From Aquanectria penicillioides (Eukaryota; Ascomycota; Sordariomycetes; Hypocreales; Nectriaceae), in NCBI GenBank assembly GCA_003415625.1, contig PYIU01000011.1, positions 323,001-387,000 on the forward strand: a stretch of 64,000 bases of DNA, given 5' to 3'. This document shows, piece after piece, positions 34,222 to 46,061 of this stretch. Numbering within the stretch: position 1 is the first letter of the stretch; the number at the start of each line of letters is the position of its first letter. The position numbers were made by a program, and so were the translations under genes. The notes beneath the pieces are model-generated. The model was not told the DNA's origin. It searched no databases and saw only the letters and a program-made list of their open reading frames with translations.

Positions 34222-34547
34222 TGTGCCTATGCTAGGTTGAAGGAATACAGCATTTCAGTAGCAAGTTAGAGCAAGCGGAGGAAGATGCTACAATATAATC
34301 GTGGGGTTTAATAATTGAGTATGAATCGTGCTATGTATAGTGAATGTCTCATGACTGGATGGCTTGAGAGCTATGCCATGCACTTCCGAGACACAATTAC
34401 TAAGTTACAAGTATCATGCTGAAAATGAAAATGAATGAATGCTACTTGGCCTATCATACTATGGTCGACTGCGCTTGAAATTGATTTGGCTGCAAAATAA
34501 AATCACAAAGTGCCTCCCCATCATCACCCTCTGCTTTGCACACAGCC
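34222..34547. other. Intergenic region between two convergent methyltransferases
   Basis: AT-rich 3' flanks of both genes. No coding sequence. Confidence 0.5.
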
Positions 34548-35904
34548 TCACAACGGCTTCATTCCCGTGACAATATGGAACGGTAGGTATCCATGCTGGG
34601 TGTGGTCCATCAAACCCTTCCGTACATCAATCAGGTAGAGCTCGACCTCCTCGGGCGTCCACTTCAAGCCGCGAGTAAACGGTCCCATGGAGATGCCGTG
34701 CAGGCCGTCGTAAATCATGCTCCTGTTGTACAATCCGATCGTCTTCATCTTCTCGTCCTTGGGCCAGATGCCTACGGGCACTTTGAGAATCTGCTCCTTG
34801 ACGTCGACGAAGCCGGCGTCGCGCACGTTTTTCTGGTTCTTCATCATGCCCAGCAGGTCGACGTTGAAGGCGGCCAGGCCCTCCTTGACGTTGTTAAGGA
34901 AGCCTAGCACCTGGCTGTCGTCGCGGACGGTGCCGTCGTCACATTGCAGAACAAAACGGAGCTCCTGCAGCTCGATCCAGCCACCGGGCTTAAGTGAGCT
35001 GTACATGATATCGTCAGTGACTGTGCTGCTTCTTGTTTCACTTCTTCTCTCTCTGCCCTTTCTGTGCCGTTTGGTGTCTTTTTATGCAGCCAACAAAGTG
35101 AAGGGATACTTCAAACTTACTCGAACGCTTGCGACACCAACTTGGGCCAATCGCGAATAGAGGATGTCATGTGTCGAATATGGATGTAGTCAAACGTGTC
35201 TGGGGGGTGAAGCCACTCGGCCTCGGCATCGTCAACCATGTAACGCACATTGGGAGGGACCCATGAGGGTTGAATGGGGCTTAGGTCGATGCCCAAGACG
35301 TCAGCCTCTGGATATTCATCTCCCACTATTGGCATCAAGGGTTAGCAGATGTTTACATGTGTTTGTATGCTGTGAGCATGAGCTGACTGCTGTTGTCTAG
35401 TCCAGCAGTTTTCTCCATTTATGGGAAGAAAAAGAACAAAGAGGAATAAAAAGTCGTGTTGGATTGGTGCTTACTGTCGACGGCCCAAATTCCCGTGCCG
35501 GTTCCAACATCGAGGACTTTTTGCGGGTTGTCGAGCGGTGCGAAATGCAGCTTTCCGCCGCACAGGTTGATGATCATGGCGTGCTTCATGTCCTCTCTCT
35601 CCTGCTCGGGCTCGTCGTTGGGGAAGTGGTAGCGGCCCTCCTGGAACTTGTGATAGCGGCGGCTGTTTTCAAAGTTATAGTCGCGCACGCTGCTGCAGAT
35701 GGACGTGGAGGCTCTCGACGCCGAGTCCGAGTCGTAGCCGGCATCACTCGAGTTTTCGGCCTCGAGGGCGGCGTCGGCCTCGATGTTCCCCTCATCGACG
35801 ACCGTCGCACGCAGAGCTCCCGGAGATGTCGCCGTCGCCGGCGGCGGAGAAGCATCGCCGCTTGTGGGCCCGATGACGGGGCTCACCGACTTGTCCTTGG
35901 CCAT
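34548..35904 (-). CDS. LaeA-like SAM-dependent methyltransferase 2
   Basis: Three exons, 35904-35475, 35325-35121 and 34998-34548, join in frame to 361 residues. It has the same fold as its convergent neighbour: YNFENSRRYHKFQEGRYHFP, SAM motif [51 protein letters not shown]. The N-terminus is a disordered Ser/Ala/Pro-rich region. An ATG 24 codons upstream (35976) is in frame, but MAKDKSVSPV is the likelier start because family members begin close to it. The two introns (149 and 122 nt) are longer than any other in the window. The substrate is unknown and a regulatory role is possible. The intron structure differs from the partner gene, so the pair is not a recent duplicate. Confidence 0.87.
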
Positions 35905-37752
35905 GTTGCGACTCGCTGATGGCGTGTGCGCGTCTTTGCAGGTCTCTTCCTGATGAGATCGTCGCCCAGAGCCCAAAACTGGCCCGAAATAACTCAGTCA
36001 ATTCCCCGAGATGGTCGGTGGGCGGCGGCGGTGGGCTGCAGGGGATATTGGTGGGCCCTCGGCGTGGCTAATAAGATGAAGGAATCTCGCTGATGGAGGA
36101 GTGCCTCAGGCAAGACGTGGTTCGTGGCTCGTGGCGTCATCTGATAGATTCGATTGCTTATTTGTAGTGTAGCAGTCTCTGGTGTGGTGTACGGAGTAGC
36201 ATAGTGTAGTGAAGGGTAGCGTAGTGGACGTTGCTGTCCGGACTGGCCGCTTGATCAAAGGAATAGAGAGTGGCTCGAAACTGTCGTGAGAACAAGCCCG
36301 TTTTCGGAAAACTAGGGTCAGCCTTCATCGATGAAGTAAAGCCAGCCAACAATATATAATCTTGGCGCTGTTGGTTGTCTCTTCTGGGCGTCTGGGCGGT
36401 AAGCTAGCGAAGGCCGGGCAGCACTGGCAGCTCTGGGCACCAAAGCCACGGTAAGAATCGGCACAGATACGGGGCACTTTGGGGAGCCTTTTGGGATGGC
36501 TGAGTGGGTCGTTCCTTGTCAGGTTGCTCCCGGAAATGTCACGGTCCTATGGAGTATCCGTGGATAGTGAAGAAGTGTGGCGGTGCAGGATGGCAGCTCA
36601 CAATGATCACATGCCAGTGTCTAATCTCCTTCATCTCCGGTGACTTTGCAGGTTCCTACCCTATACACTACAATGATCAAAGGCCAGCAATAGCTTGTGC
36701 CGTTGTTCCCGGCACGACTCAATAAGCAATCCTCTCGTGGATGTGTCCTCCAAAAGAGTCAATGGGCCTACTGGGAGAATGTCTGAGAGTTGTGTCGGTG
36801 TCCGCTAAACCTGGACCAGCTCTCAACATGGTTTTAGCTCTGCTTTTTTTTGGTCACGATCGCTTGGCTGTGGTTCGTCCTAATCGGTAGTGAAGTTTGA
36901 GTTTTTATCCAACATCACAGCTCGATAACCACAATGCGGGGATGATTTCAACTTCACGCCTCTGTAATGATACCTTCTTCATCTTTGAGATTTGTTCGGT
37001 GCCCAAATATGGCCATTCCTGGCATGGAAGCAGTTTTGTCAATCTTGACGCGGGAAGAAAAGGTGTGACTCTAATCTACCACCACCCCGACCTTTTGCTG
37101 AGATTCTTGGAACGACCACAGTGCTCCAAGACCAAAACAGTCCTAAGCAGCGTGCTATCAATGAGCTCGAGCACCGAGAACTAATTTGAGTAGCTGGATC
37201 CAGAAGCATCGTAATATTAAATCACAACGTTACTATCTTACCGTTCTCTAAAAAACCAGTGCGAGGCAAGAAAATTAGTCTAATTAGCCACACAAAAGTA
37301 CTCTTGCCCACGGAAGTAGAAGTGCTTTCGTCACAGCGCATCACGAAATCACTCCATGAGATGCCTTGTGCAATGCTCTTGGAGGAAATATGAATGCAAT
37401 CCTGCAAAAGGTCAGTGTGAACCCATCGGGCCGAGTGCATCGAAGAGGGAACCGATACAATATGAGCGCTGATACACATCAATACCTACTGCCCATAACA
37501 ACCGACATTCTTGATTTGGAAGACAACAAGGGTTTCACATGCAAAATATGCAATCTTCTGAAAGGCCATGCTGGACTTTAAGTTGGATTTATGTCTACTA
37601 CTGTCGCCTCGGAAGTTTATATCGGTTCATAAACCTCAGTTAAAAAATTTAATTTTCTTGATGCTACTTTGGAAAAATCCAAGACGCGTTAAATGTAATG
37701 AACACTATGTACGGCATCTACGCCGCCGGAGACTATATACCGATCCATCACC
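35905..37752. other. Intergenic region, no gene supported
   Basis: Short frames such as 36504-36725, 36897-37184 and 37366-37581 have no domain or splice continuity. It contains the promoter of methyltransferase 2 and, at its right end, the 3' flank of the terpene cyclase. Confidence 0.4.
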
Positions 37753-38974
37753 TTACTCAAATTTGGCCTGATATCTCTTTGCCGAGGAACACCATTTGAA
37801 GTGCGTTTCGCAAATAAGCACAATGTGCTGGATGACATCCACCACAAACTTGGGCAGCTCTCTTTCACCAGCTTGAGTCATTTGTGCAATACAAGCCGCG
37901 ACACGCGCGACGCTCTTGTTGTGTTCATGTACCGTGAGGCTCACGCATTCTTTGAACAGCTCTGTGTTCGAATCAAGCGAACCGCTCTCGCATTGACCGC
38001 GCATCAAGATAATTGCGGCATTGAGCTGCTCACTGTCCTCAAGGTCTCGTTCCAATCCGACAAGATCATTCTGTAACCCAGCCACAGAGGAGACCTCGTG
38101 CTGTAGAGTTTCCCAGAAGGCATTCTGTCGCCACTTGGCTGGCAAGTACTCGTGCTTGATTATCTCCAGCATGGGGTTGAGTGCAATCGTTCGGCTACGA
38201 ATTGCCATATAGGTGTGCAGGTTCTGAGGGATACGACCCTCTAAGAACCAGATCTCGTTGATGTGTGCTCGCAATACTTCGCATACCTCGTGGAAAAATG
38301 AAAGACAGGTTGGTGAGGTCAAGTAGCGTTTGCAGTGATTGTATAACGTCCGTGCTAGATGTTGGATCCTTGTATTGGATGCGATCCCTACAGAGCGACA
38401 AGTCAGATCTTTTCTCACAAGACTGTTAAAAAGCCAAGTTCAGGGGACAATATGTACGTTCGGTAACAGGAGTAGGATGGCCCTGGAAGATCTCAATGCA
38501 ATCATAGAGGACTGCCTCGCCATCATCCCGAGGCAATGTCTCGAGGATATCGTCCATTGCACAAGAAAATGCCAACCAGGCTGCACATCCGATGTGAACC
38601 CTCTCAGATGGCACGCCAGGGAAGAACAAACTGATAGCGTTGAGTTCTGCTCTGCACTGCTGGTCAAATGTCTGTCTCAGAGCTTGGTGTGGTTGCAAGG
38701 CTTCCTTAAACTCCGTATGGGCCAGAAGAAGGGCCGAAGTCCATCCTGATCGGTCAAGTGGTGTATTTTGCAAGCAGTGCATCTTTTTATTTGAGGTTAT
38801 CGGCGTGGTATCAGGCATATCGAGCTGAAAGGAAGCGTTAGTGTGCTGGGGAGACCTGTGAAGGAACAAACTTACCGTGATAGTTAGGTCGTGCTTCCTT
38901 AGTTGGAAAGTTGCATTCTTCTTCTTTTGAGGACTTGGCATTTGATGTCCACAAACGACTTCGGTAGAAACCAT
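37753..38974 (-). CDS. Class I terpene cyclase
   Basis: Exons 38974-38876, 38824-38458 and 38387-37753 join in frame to 366 residues, the normal size for a fungal sesquiterpene synthase. The aspartate-rich motif DDILE lies at residues 124-128. The NSE triad region reads NDLVGLERD at 262-270, so the middle position is Gly266 instead of Ser/Thr. An Arg (219 or 221) lies roughly 45 residues upstream, where the effector Arg is expected, and the C-terminal RY pair is in SAKRYQ. The fold binds three Mg2+ and ionises a prenyl diphosphate, probably farnesyl diphosphate, then cyclises it in the cytosol. The product cannot be predicted. It lies 1.8 kb from two LaeA-like methyltransferases; no P450 is visible beside it. 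Introns are 51 and 70 nt. Confidence 0.9.
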
Positions 38975-40850
38975 CTTGATAGAAAAGAAGTGTACAACTG
39001 ATGGTGATGTGATTTTGGCTTAGATGTCTCCTGAGCTAGAATTGGACTGAGGGAACAAGACATAGCGTTGGCATTTATACAACCCTCCCTCTTCAGCGAT
39101 GAGCCTCTGGACAACGTAGACAGTTCAAGGCACTGTCAACTCGTTAGCTGAGGACTCTTGTTTTCGTTGACACATGCTATGGCATCGCCGTCAACATGAT
39201 TCCATTCGACAATGTCAATCAGTCAACGCTATCGACGCGCGCCACACAATCACCGTCCTTGTCCTATTTCAGCCGATTCAGACAGCCATGGACATCGGCG
39301 TGCCCAGGTGGCCGGCTGCAAGCCACTTCTAGAGGCCGTTTGACGCTCATCCCCACTGCAACCCCAGTCTGCAATCCACCGTGGCTCAGCTTGTGGACTG
39401 ATTGATTGGTGCTGCGATGCAGAGACGAAAACGGCTTAAAGATAAGCCCCGGTGCCATCCACGTATTCGCCGCAGTCTATGCCATCCCCGGCTCCGAGCT
39501 CGTCCGGCTGGAAATGCTTTTCAACCAGTCAAGGTTCGTAGCCGGCCAGAGAAAGTCCACTAACAACTCTTCTGCAATGTTCGTCTCTGTGACAGGACAA
39601 GGGCCAGGGGAACGGGCTGCATGTTGGATCCTGGGTCGGTCGTCTTGTGACCATGGTCTTCGTCCTCATCTTCTTCATCTACAGGATACCAGTGCCTACA
39701 AGTATAGGGAATTTGAAGGTAAAGCGTTTACCAGATAACTCGCAAGGGGCTTGATCGTACGCTGTCCCAGGTTCCGCAGACAAGGCCTCGCGAAATCGTT
39801 TCCTAACTTTCCAAAAATGGATGGAATTTCAAGAGCCATCTTCCAGGATCTCGCTATTGCCTGGCCTGCAACAGGCTGAAATGACAGCAGTTGTGGCGAA
39901 AACATGGCCGCGAGGATGACGGCATTGGCGATGAAAAGATCCGGAGGCCTCGGGTAGCTGGATACACGCTCAACAAGCCAAGAAAAGCGCTTATTGGCGC
40001 TCATTAAGCGCTTGTACGGATTGGAAATGAGCTCATGTGCGGCTGACATGCAAGATTTCACGCAGCTAAAGGCGAGGTGCCGGAATTCTGTCAAAGCGGG
40101 GGGGGGGGGGGTGCTTTCTCACTAGTCAAGTTTCATTGATTAAATAAGCTCATAGTGCTGGGTCCAAAAAGCAAAATCCTGTTGTGAAGATATCTTTAAG
40201 AGGAAGTCAGACTCATCATGCTGACCTGCTCCGTGGTCGTCCCTTGGACTTGCTGGGCCAGGAACTCACCTTGACTGGAGAAATAATGCCTCTTGCTGAT
40301 ACGGCCCGTCTCTAGAGAGATGCTTGTGCTCGTCGCAGACCAAATAATTTGGCAGATCATCGTACCACTCAGATAACGAAGGGTCAAGGTACATCAGTTT
40401 ATGGCAATTATCCAGTGATCACTAGGTATCGACGGTGTCTTTTGATGGGGAGTCTGGTAGAGGACTCTCGATGCAACTTAGTCAACCTTGCCTGGCGACA
40501 GCAAGTCGGAGCAACGCTCTCAAGAATTTCGAATAATATATTGGATTGTTTTCGTGAATGCCTCAAGTAAGCTTGATTAGATACGTGACCTACGGGGAGA
40601 TATGGAGCTGCAGAATAAGGTTCTTTCGAGAGGGCGGTGTCGTCAACAAGATCTGGGTGAGGAATTCCACTGGGCCATACTATCATGGGCGGTCTTCTAT
40701 GCGTCATGCTCAGTAGTCTTCAAAAAACTAGTATTGGACTTGTAGGACACTGTGCAAACTGCACATTATGGCCGCTATTTTGCCACGGCCGAATCAGTTT
40801 AAGCATTAGGTTGGTTGACTCTGAACTACTAGGTATCTGCGCTAAGCTAA
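38975..40850. other. Gene-poor region with a G14 tract
   Basis: A run of about 14 G lies at 40098-40111. The plus-strand frames 39196-39405 and 39406-39738 and the minus frame 39696-40094 have no convincing family. The last has a helical, transcription-factor-like composition (FSCVKSCMSAAHELI), but no zinc cluster is seen. A plus frame near 39640-39735 has one hydrophobic stretch (VTMVFVLIFFIYRI). These could be remnants of one or more decayed genes. Confidence 0.35.
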
Positions 40851-41406
40851 TCAGTTGATGTATAGCACACTGATAGGCATTCCAATAGCATGACAGATCC
40901 TCACATGCCGCGATGGCCAAGACTTATCACTCACCCAGTTTACAGATTCAAAGTTCATCCAATCAATATTCTCAATCCAGCTATGACCTGTGGCGTCTTC
41001 GACGATCTCGGTGTTGTCTGGCTCAAAGTGGCCCGCAAATTGATGCCTATACAGTGAGTTTACTATGAAAACACCCGAATGGATATAGTGCTTACTGAAA
41101 ATGACGTAGCACCGCAAATGACTTGGCGCAAACTGGTTAGATTCCTGGAGAGCCTCTGTTTGAACAACGGCGGCATCAAATGCAGCGCAATACACACTCA
41201 AATCGAGGGAATCCGGCATGTCTAACAAACATGATGCCAAGGCCACGGCACCATGAAGGGCATTGAAACTCATCATGCCGTTGACCAACTATCGGTAGTT
41301 TGTTGGTGGAGGGTGACACTGGCCAAAAAACGCCCCCTACACAGAAGGGAATAGGGTAAGCAGATTCAGTGACGACCGAATAGCCTATCCAAGCAGCTGC
41401 GAACAA
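40851..41406 (-). CDS. Unrecognised gene or relic, at least two exon-like pieces
   Basis: Piece one (41406-41290) reads AAAWIGYSVVTESAYPIP and piece two (about 41283-41100) LVNGMMSFNALHGAVALAS and DAAVVQTEALQESNQ, entered through an acceptor-like CGATAG. A good intron (GTAAGC to TATAG) follows at about 41097-41049, and a third piece gives an acidic segment, HSWIENIDWMNFESVNW. The frames of pieces two and three do not match across that intron by one base, so the gene is either broken or my exon limits are wrong. The first part is hydrophobic and may be exported. No family is recognised, and no start or stop can be fixed. Confidence 0.3.
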
Positions 41407-41801
41407 CTTGAAAGAGTGTTAGAGCATCTGATCAGAAGCTCTAGAGTGTCCCTCAAAGAAAAGAAAAAAGGAATACAAAGCGGAAAGTCATAAAATAAAG
41501 GAATGTCATAGGGGCTGCACCGGGACTTCAATAGAGTCTAAATGCAAGGAATTTAGAATTTCAAAAATAAAAATTGGTTGGAGAAAACTGCCTATTCATT
41601 TCCTATGTCTCTGTGGTCCCTTTTATCTCCCTCGACTAATTGGGGAGTTTGAAACATGCACCTTTTCATCGTCTTCATTGTAGCAAGCGGACTGTATACG
41701 AACTGGCTTGCCGTTGCCAATACGAATATTTTAGGTGCATCAAATTCTATTAGTCAAACCCCATTTTAATTAATTCTCAGTGCGTTGCGTAGCTATTGAT
41801 G
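41407..41801. other. Intergenic region, AT-rich
   Basis: No frame of interest. It contains A-rich stretches near 41455-41580 and the 3' flank of the rhodopsin-domain gene. Confidence 0.45.
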
Positions 41802-43271
41802 CTAGACAGCACTCCCAGTCATGGTTCTGTTTTCCACCTCGGCGAATCTTGATTCAACAGACGCTAAATCGACAGCGCTTTCATTCTCCACTCTTCCGAT
41901 CTCCCATATATGCTCTTCCGACTGATTGTTAATTGTTGAAACGTCCCGAGGGGTTCTTGACTGTCGAGAAGCCATCGCCTGCAAGGTTTTCCCGTACTCA
42001 TCATTGTGACCCCTTCGCCCCGCCTCCCAAACCCCCCTCGAATTCGACGACTTCATTGAAGCTCCGTATGACTCTGATCTTGATGTTCGGTTACTAAGGT
42101 AAGGTCGTAGGGTAGGAAGACAAGCAATAATGACGCCGGTGTTGCATTCGAGAGTATTCCACAGCACTAAACAAGACGGAAAGCCGATTAGCTTCTTATC
42201 AGGCGATCCAGTTCCGGGTTTGGGGGAGTTTGGCGCGCTCGTGTAAGCCTTACCAAGTAAACTCAAGGATACATCGTTTCCGACTTGTGAAACCTCAACT
42301 AATACCAGGCGAATCACGCATATCAAGACGTTCACAGAACCAAGGAGAAACGTGCCATACACGCCAACCTTGACTGAGCTGTTCAGCCTCATGCTTGGCA
42401 CAATAAGCCAAGGCAGAGTGAAGACTTCTCACAAATTAGTTTCATCCATCAGTAAGAGTGATAATTGGGGTTTTTCATAACTACCTAATAGATCGCCAAA
42501 AAAGTGAAGAGCCCAAGTGATGAGAAAGGTCGTTTTACCGTACCCAATAGTGCATGTGGAATGAATGCCAACAGACCTAACCCCCTGTATGTCAGCAAAA
42601 CGCCATGTTTCCCTTCGACTTCCTGACTCACCAGCGATCTTCAGATATGCAGACGCCTAAAAGCACAACCATGCTTGCAACGAACGCTAAGACAACATAG
42701 ACAATCGTCGCCCAAACGAATATGCGGCGTTTCTTCATAAACTCGGGGAATATTTGTAGGTAGATGGATATTAATGCGGCTTTGCAGAAGTAAAAGGTCG
42801 CCCAGAGAGGTACGTGGTACCACCAAAAGATCTATGCAGTTTTGCTTGTCAGCGGGCTTGCGTTGATCTTCTTGAATGATTATATCCCGTCGAGAATTCG
42901 TTACTCACCCTAACCACATCATGCCTAGTCTGCTCATCGCCCTTGAACCCAGCCAACGTCACCATCACATCCTTGTCAAGCGCCTCTAGCCGCACCATCA
43001 TGTCGTTGACAATGTTTGTTGTAACCGCAGCAGCCCACGCTAAACATATCACGTAGTCGCTAATCACCAAATTTCGCTTGAGAATCTGAACTCGGAGGTA
43101 GATACGGGCGACGATCGAGATGGCGGCAATACCGGTGAGGAACCATCCTGCAATCTATACTTGGTCTTGGGTATCAGCACAGCACCAGACGCGGCCAGCC
43201 ACCCGCAGGAAATCAAAGTCGAGCGTCTTTCTTACCTGGCCCGCGACGGGTCCTGGGGAGGGCACCACCAT
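41802..43271 (-). CDS. Fungal rhodopsin-domain integral membrane protein 1
   Basis: Five exons, 43271-43236, 43154-42909, 42831-42632, 42576-42485 and 42424-41802, join in frame to 398 residues. Seven hydrophobic helices are visible, starting IAGWFLTGIAAISIVARIY, with FFGDLLVFTLPWLIVP near helix 5-6 and the family hallmark LVLWNTLECNTGVIIACLP before helix 7. The cytosolic tail (about 90 residues) is Ser/Arg-rich. This is the large Pezizomycotina family related to Pth11-like proteins but without a CFEM domain; the members studied act in surface sensing, though most are unstudied. The first exon is only 12 codons. The exon 4 acceptor must be the TAG after GGGGT for the frame to hold. No lesion. 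Confidence 0.82.
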
Positions 43272-44355
43272 AGCTCTCAACCAGCTTCCGTACTATTCAG
43301 CAGGGCTCGATATGCCCAAAAAGCGTCGAGAAGATTCTCATGGGCGCCTTTGAGAGCAAGTTGGGACGTGGGGAAAGGCATCTGTCGAGGAGCGCCAAGC
43401 ATGCGTGGGGGATGATGGTGATAATTTAAGCGAGAGACCTTGAAATTGCGGCCAGTCGCCATTTTGAGGGAGTGGAATTCTATCGAGCCGATTTGAGTCA
43501 GGCAGGTGAGCTAACAAAACGCTCCTCTCAACTGGGTCAAAGCATATCACTGGGCTAACCTGGTAGAGAGGACAGATGGACCTCGGTTCTATGGATGAAC
43601 CCTAAAAATGCAACTCTCCGTCACCACAAAATCGAGAGAAGCACCATTCCAGTCTCGCAAAGAATGCCGAAAGCCCCATCCAATTTGGCCATCTGGCCCT
43701 CTGGCTTCAGCGTGGCGGGAGTCTCACTTGGCCAACGAAGCTGGAATCTGGTCGATTTAGGATTACCGCAACCAGCCAAATCTACAGCCTCAACCTAAAG
43801 ACGAACGTCTTGAGTAGCCATTGCAGCCCAGATCTCGTCTCTCACCTGACGCCCTCATTTCATTGAACATTGAGCAGGGCCGGAGACCATCTCCATCGGC
43901 AGATCAAAACGTCGCTCGGAGATCCGCAACCGAGACACGCAGCCAGCTCAGCGTCTTCAGGGCGCAATTCAAGCTTTATTTTACACTAAATTCTTGACGA
44001 TGGCGTCGCCGTTCCTCCACCAGCTCCAGCATCTGCCAGCATCTGAACCCCCACTACACCCGTTGCGGTCCGCATTGTCCGGTTGAAGCGGCTGGACCAC
44101 TCGCTCCGCAAACAAAGGAAAAGGGACAAGGCGGGTATGTCTGAAGCGGGTGCTGTACGTTGGCTGTCACCTTTTTACCGTGCTTCTTTACTTTCTTTTC
44201 CTTGCGTAAAACGGCTCCGGGGTCTTGCTTCATCACAACGCCGGCAGAGCTAATCCGGCCCGCGAGACGGAATGACCTCATTCCTCTGCGCTGCCTGCAT
44301 CTTGAACCGTCTCCGGGTTTGATGGGAGATTCACGATGATGAGATACAGGACGTT
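43272..44355. other. Intergenic region
   Basis: It holds the promoter of the rhodopsin-domain gene. Overlapping frames at 43120-43550 and 43595-43798 have no domain. Nothing else is recognised. Confidence 0.4.
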
Positions 44356-46061
44356 CTATTGGAAGGTTAGCAAGCTTGCTGTATTTTGACGGTGGCGTCT
44401 TGCCTTCCGGAACAAACCCGAGAAGCCGCCAGGCGACCTCTCCTCCGAGCCTTTGGCGGGCTTTGATTTATCATTCGACGTCTTGGGCGTTTTGCCGCCA
44501 GTGGTATCGTGAGACTCGGCTGCACTACTACTGCCGCCGCCCTCTCCGGGTTTCTCGCGGCCGTACTGCCAATGCCCACCGGTAAGAAAGGCCACGAGAT
44601 CGCCGCTAGAGGCCGGATGATTCGGATCAGCATATCGCGACCGAAACTCTGGCGTCGGCAGCAACTTGGAAACGGCGAGCTCAGGGTTCTCCTCCATCCA
44701 CTTGGCCTGGGCGCGTTTGTCTATGTAATCGTCGAGCCAAGCTTCTGCACGATCAAGCCCGTTTTTCGTTTTCTTCTTACCACGGCTAGAGTGTGAAACT
44801 ACAACCGTGGGCGGTGATGGAAATATGAGTGGCGCCGGATCTAGACAATCAAATCCACCGCTGAATGGTTTCATCATGTCTCGGATTTGCTCTTGGATGT
44901 GCTGCAAAAATTCTCTACCGGAAGCCTTCTGGGTAACAACGGCTCCCATCTTTTGGGTCAAGCTCGCCTCAGAGTGCCCGTCACTTGTCCTCCCTTCAAA
45001 GTCGACCGTGGCCAAGATCGATCTTGTCGCTGGAATCGGGCCGCCACGTCACCACCAGACACGCCAGCCCACGCGGACCGAAGAACTCTGCATTCATGGA
45101 ATTCAGAAACCTGTTGGACTTGAACCGACTCTGCATCTCCATGGCTGCATCGGCAACGATGCCAGCACCGATTCCGACCAGAGCCATCAACGGGTCGGGT
45201 ATCACTACCCCGGCGATTTCGGCCAGGTTTAGGGCGTAGATCCATTGGTTAGGTTCCAGCACTTTGTTGAACGTATCCAGAAAGTCGAGAAATGTGTCCT
45301 GGTCGATTTCAACATCGTCCAACACAGGCGCATAGGCTCGCACAAACCCTCGAGCTCTCTCTTTGGGCCGTCGTTGCGGCAGGATAACTGGTGATGAAAG
45401 TCTTGCATCTGCATTTCCATCAGGTCTGTAAGGGTGTCTCTTTATGAACGCTTCAGCCACATCCTTTGGTTCCGCAGTCGAGTGAGTCTCCGTCCCTTGG
45501 GCGACACGCCCCTGTCCTACATCGTCTAAATCCCATATCGCCTCGTTTACTTGTTTTACGGCGCCTTCCTGATATTCCCGAGCGGGTTGACTAGCTTCGT
45601 TGCGAGAGTTTCGGCTATTAGCGTCTTGTCTATAGAGAAAAGCTTCTCTAACAAAGCCGACGCTAGCAGATGTCATCCTAACAAGGGTTCCCGTAGAGTC
45701 ATCCTTTTTGTTGATTTTGCCTCTGGACCGGCTCACAATCTCGTCTCGTTCTTGATTCACTTTCTGCGTCATCTTGGAGGCTGCATCGGATGCTATTTTT
45801 TTGCATTCCTTGGCTAAAATGGAAGCCATTTTGATGTCAGACCTCGGTAGGAGGTGATGCAAATCAACCTGTGGCTCCCTCAATTAACGTCGGCCCATTG
45901 TTAAACGCTTGTAGTGAGAACATACCAATGTTTGATGCAAGGCAAGAGACACTATCACTTCCACCAGCAAATCTTCGGACTAGGTAGAAACGGGGTTTTA
46001 TCTTCATTGGTCCACGAGAGGCAACCCATAGGATTAGTAGCACGATTGGAAGGTGACGCAT
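44356..46061 (-). CDS. Secreted protein of a conserved, unstudied fungal family, two frame breaks
   Basis: Exon 1 (46061-45926) opens with a signal peptide (MRHLPIVLLILWVASRG) and ends in SDSVSCLASNI. Exon 2 begins at 45868 (VDLHHLLPRSDIKMASILA), after an intron with GTATGT donor and CACAG acceptor. The next frame carries PNQWIYALNLAEIAG, AAMEMQSRFKSNRFLNSMN and GPRGLACLVVTWRPD and ends at a TGA (44996-44998). A second frame then gives DPAPLIFPSPP, WLDDYIDKRAQAKWMEENP, YADPNHPASSGDLVAFLTGG and a basic tail to 44356. I have seen this order in fungal proteins of unknown role. Exon 1 ends one base out of phase with exon 2, and the frame changes by one base again near 44998-45015. Both parts look conserved, so decay or sequence error is likelier than two genes. 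If the exon 1 link is wrong, translation could start at 45829. Confidence 0.62.

Noticed and set aside
39406..39738. Plus-strand frame of 110 codons as a gene
   Set aside because: No recognisable family and a competing frame with a single hydrophobic stretch; not enough to call.
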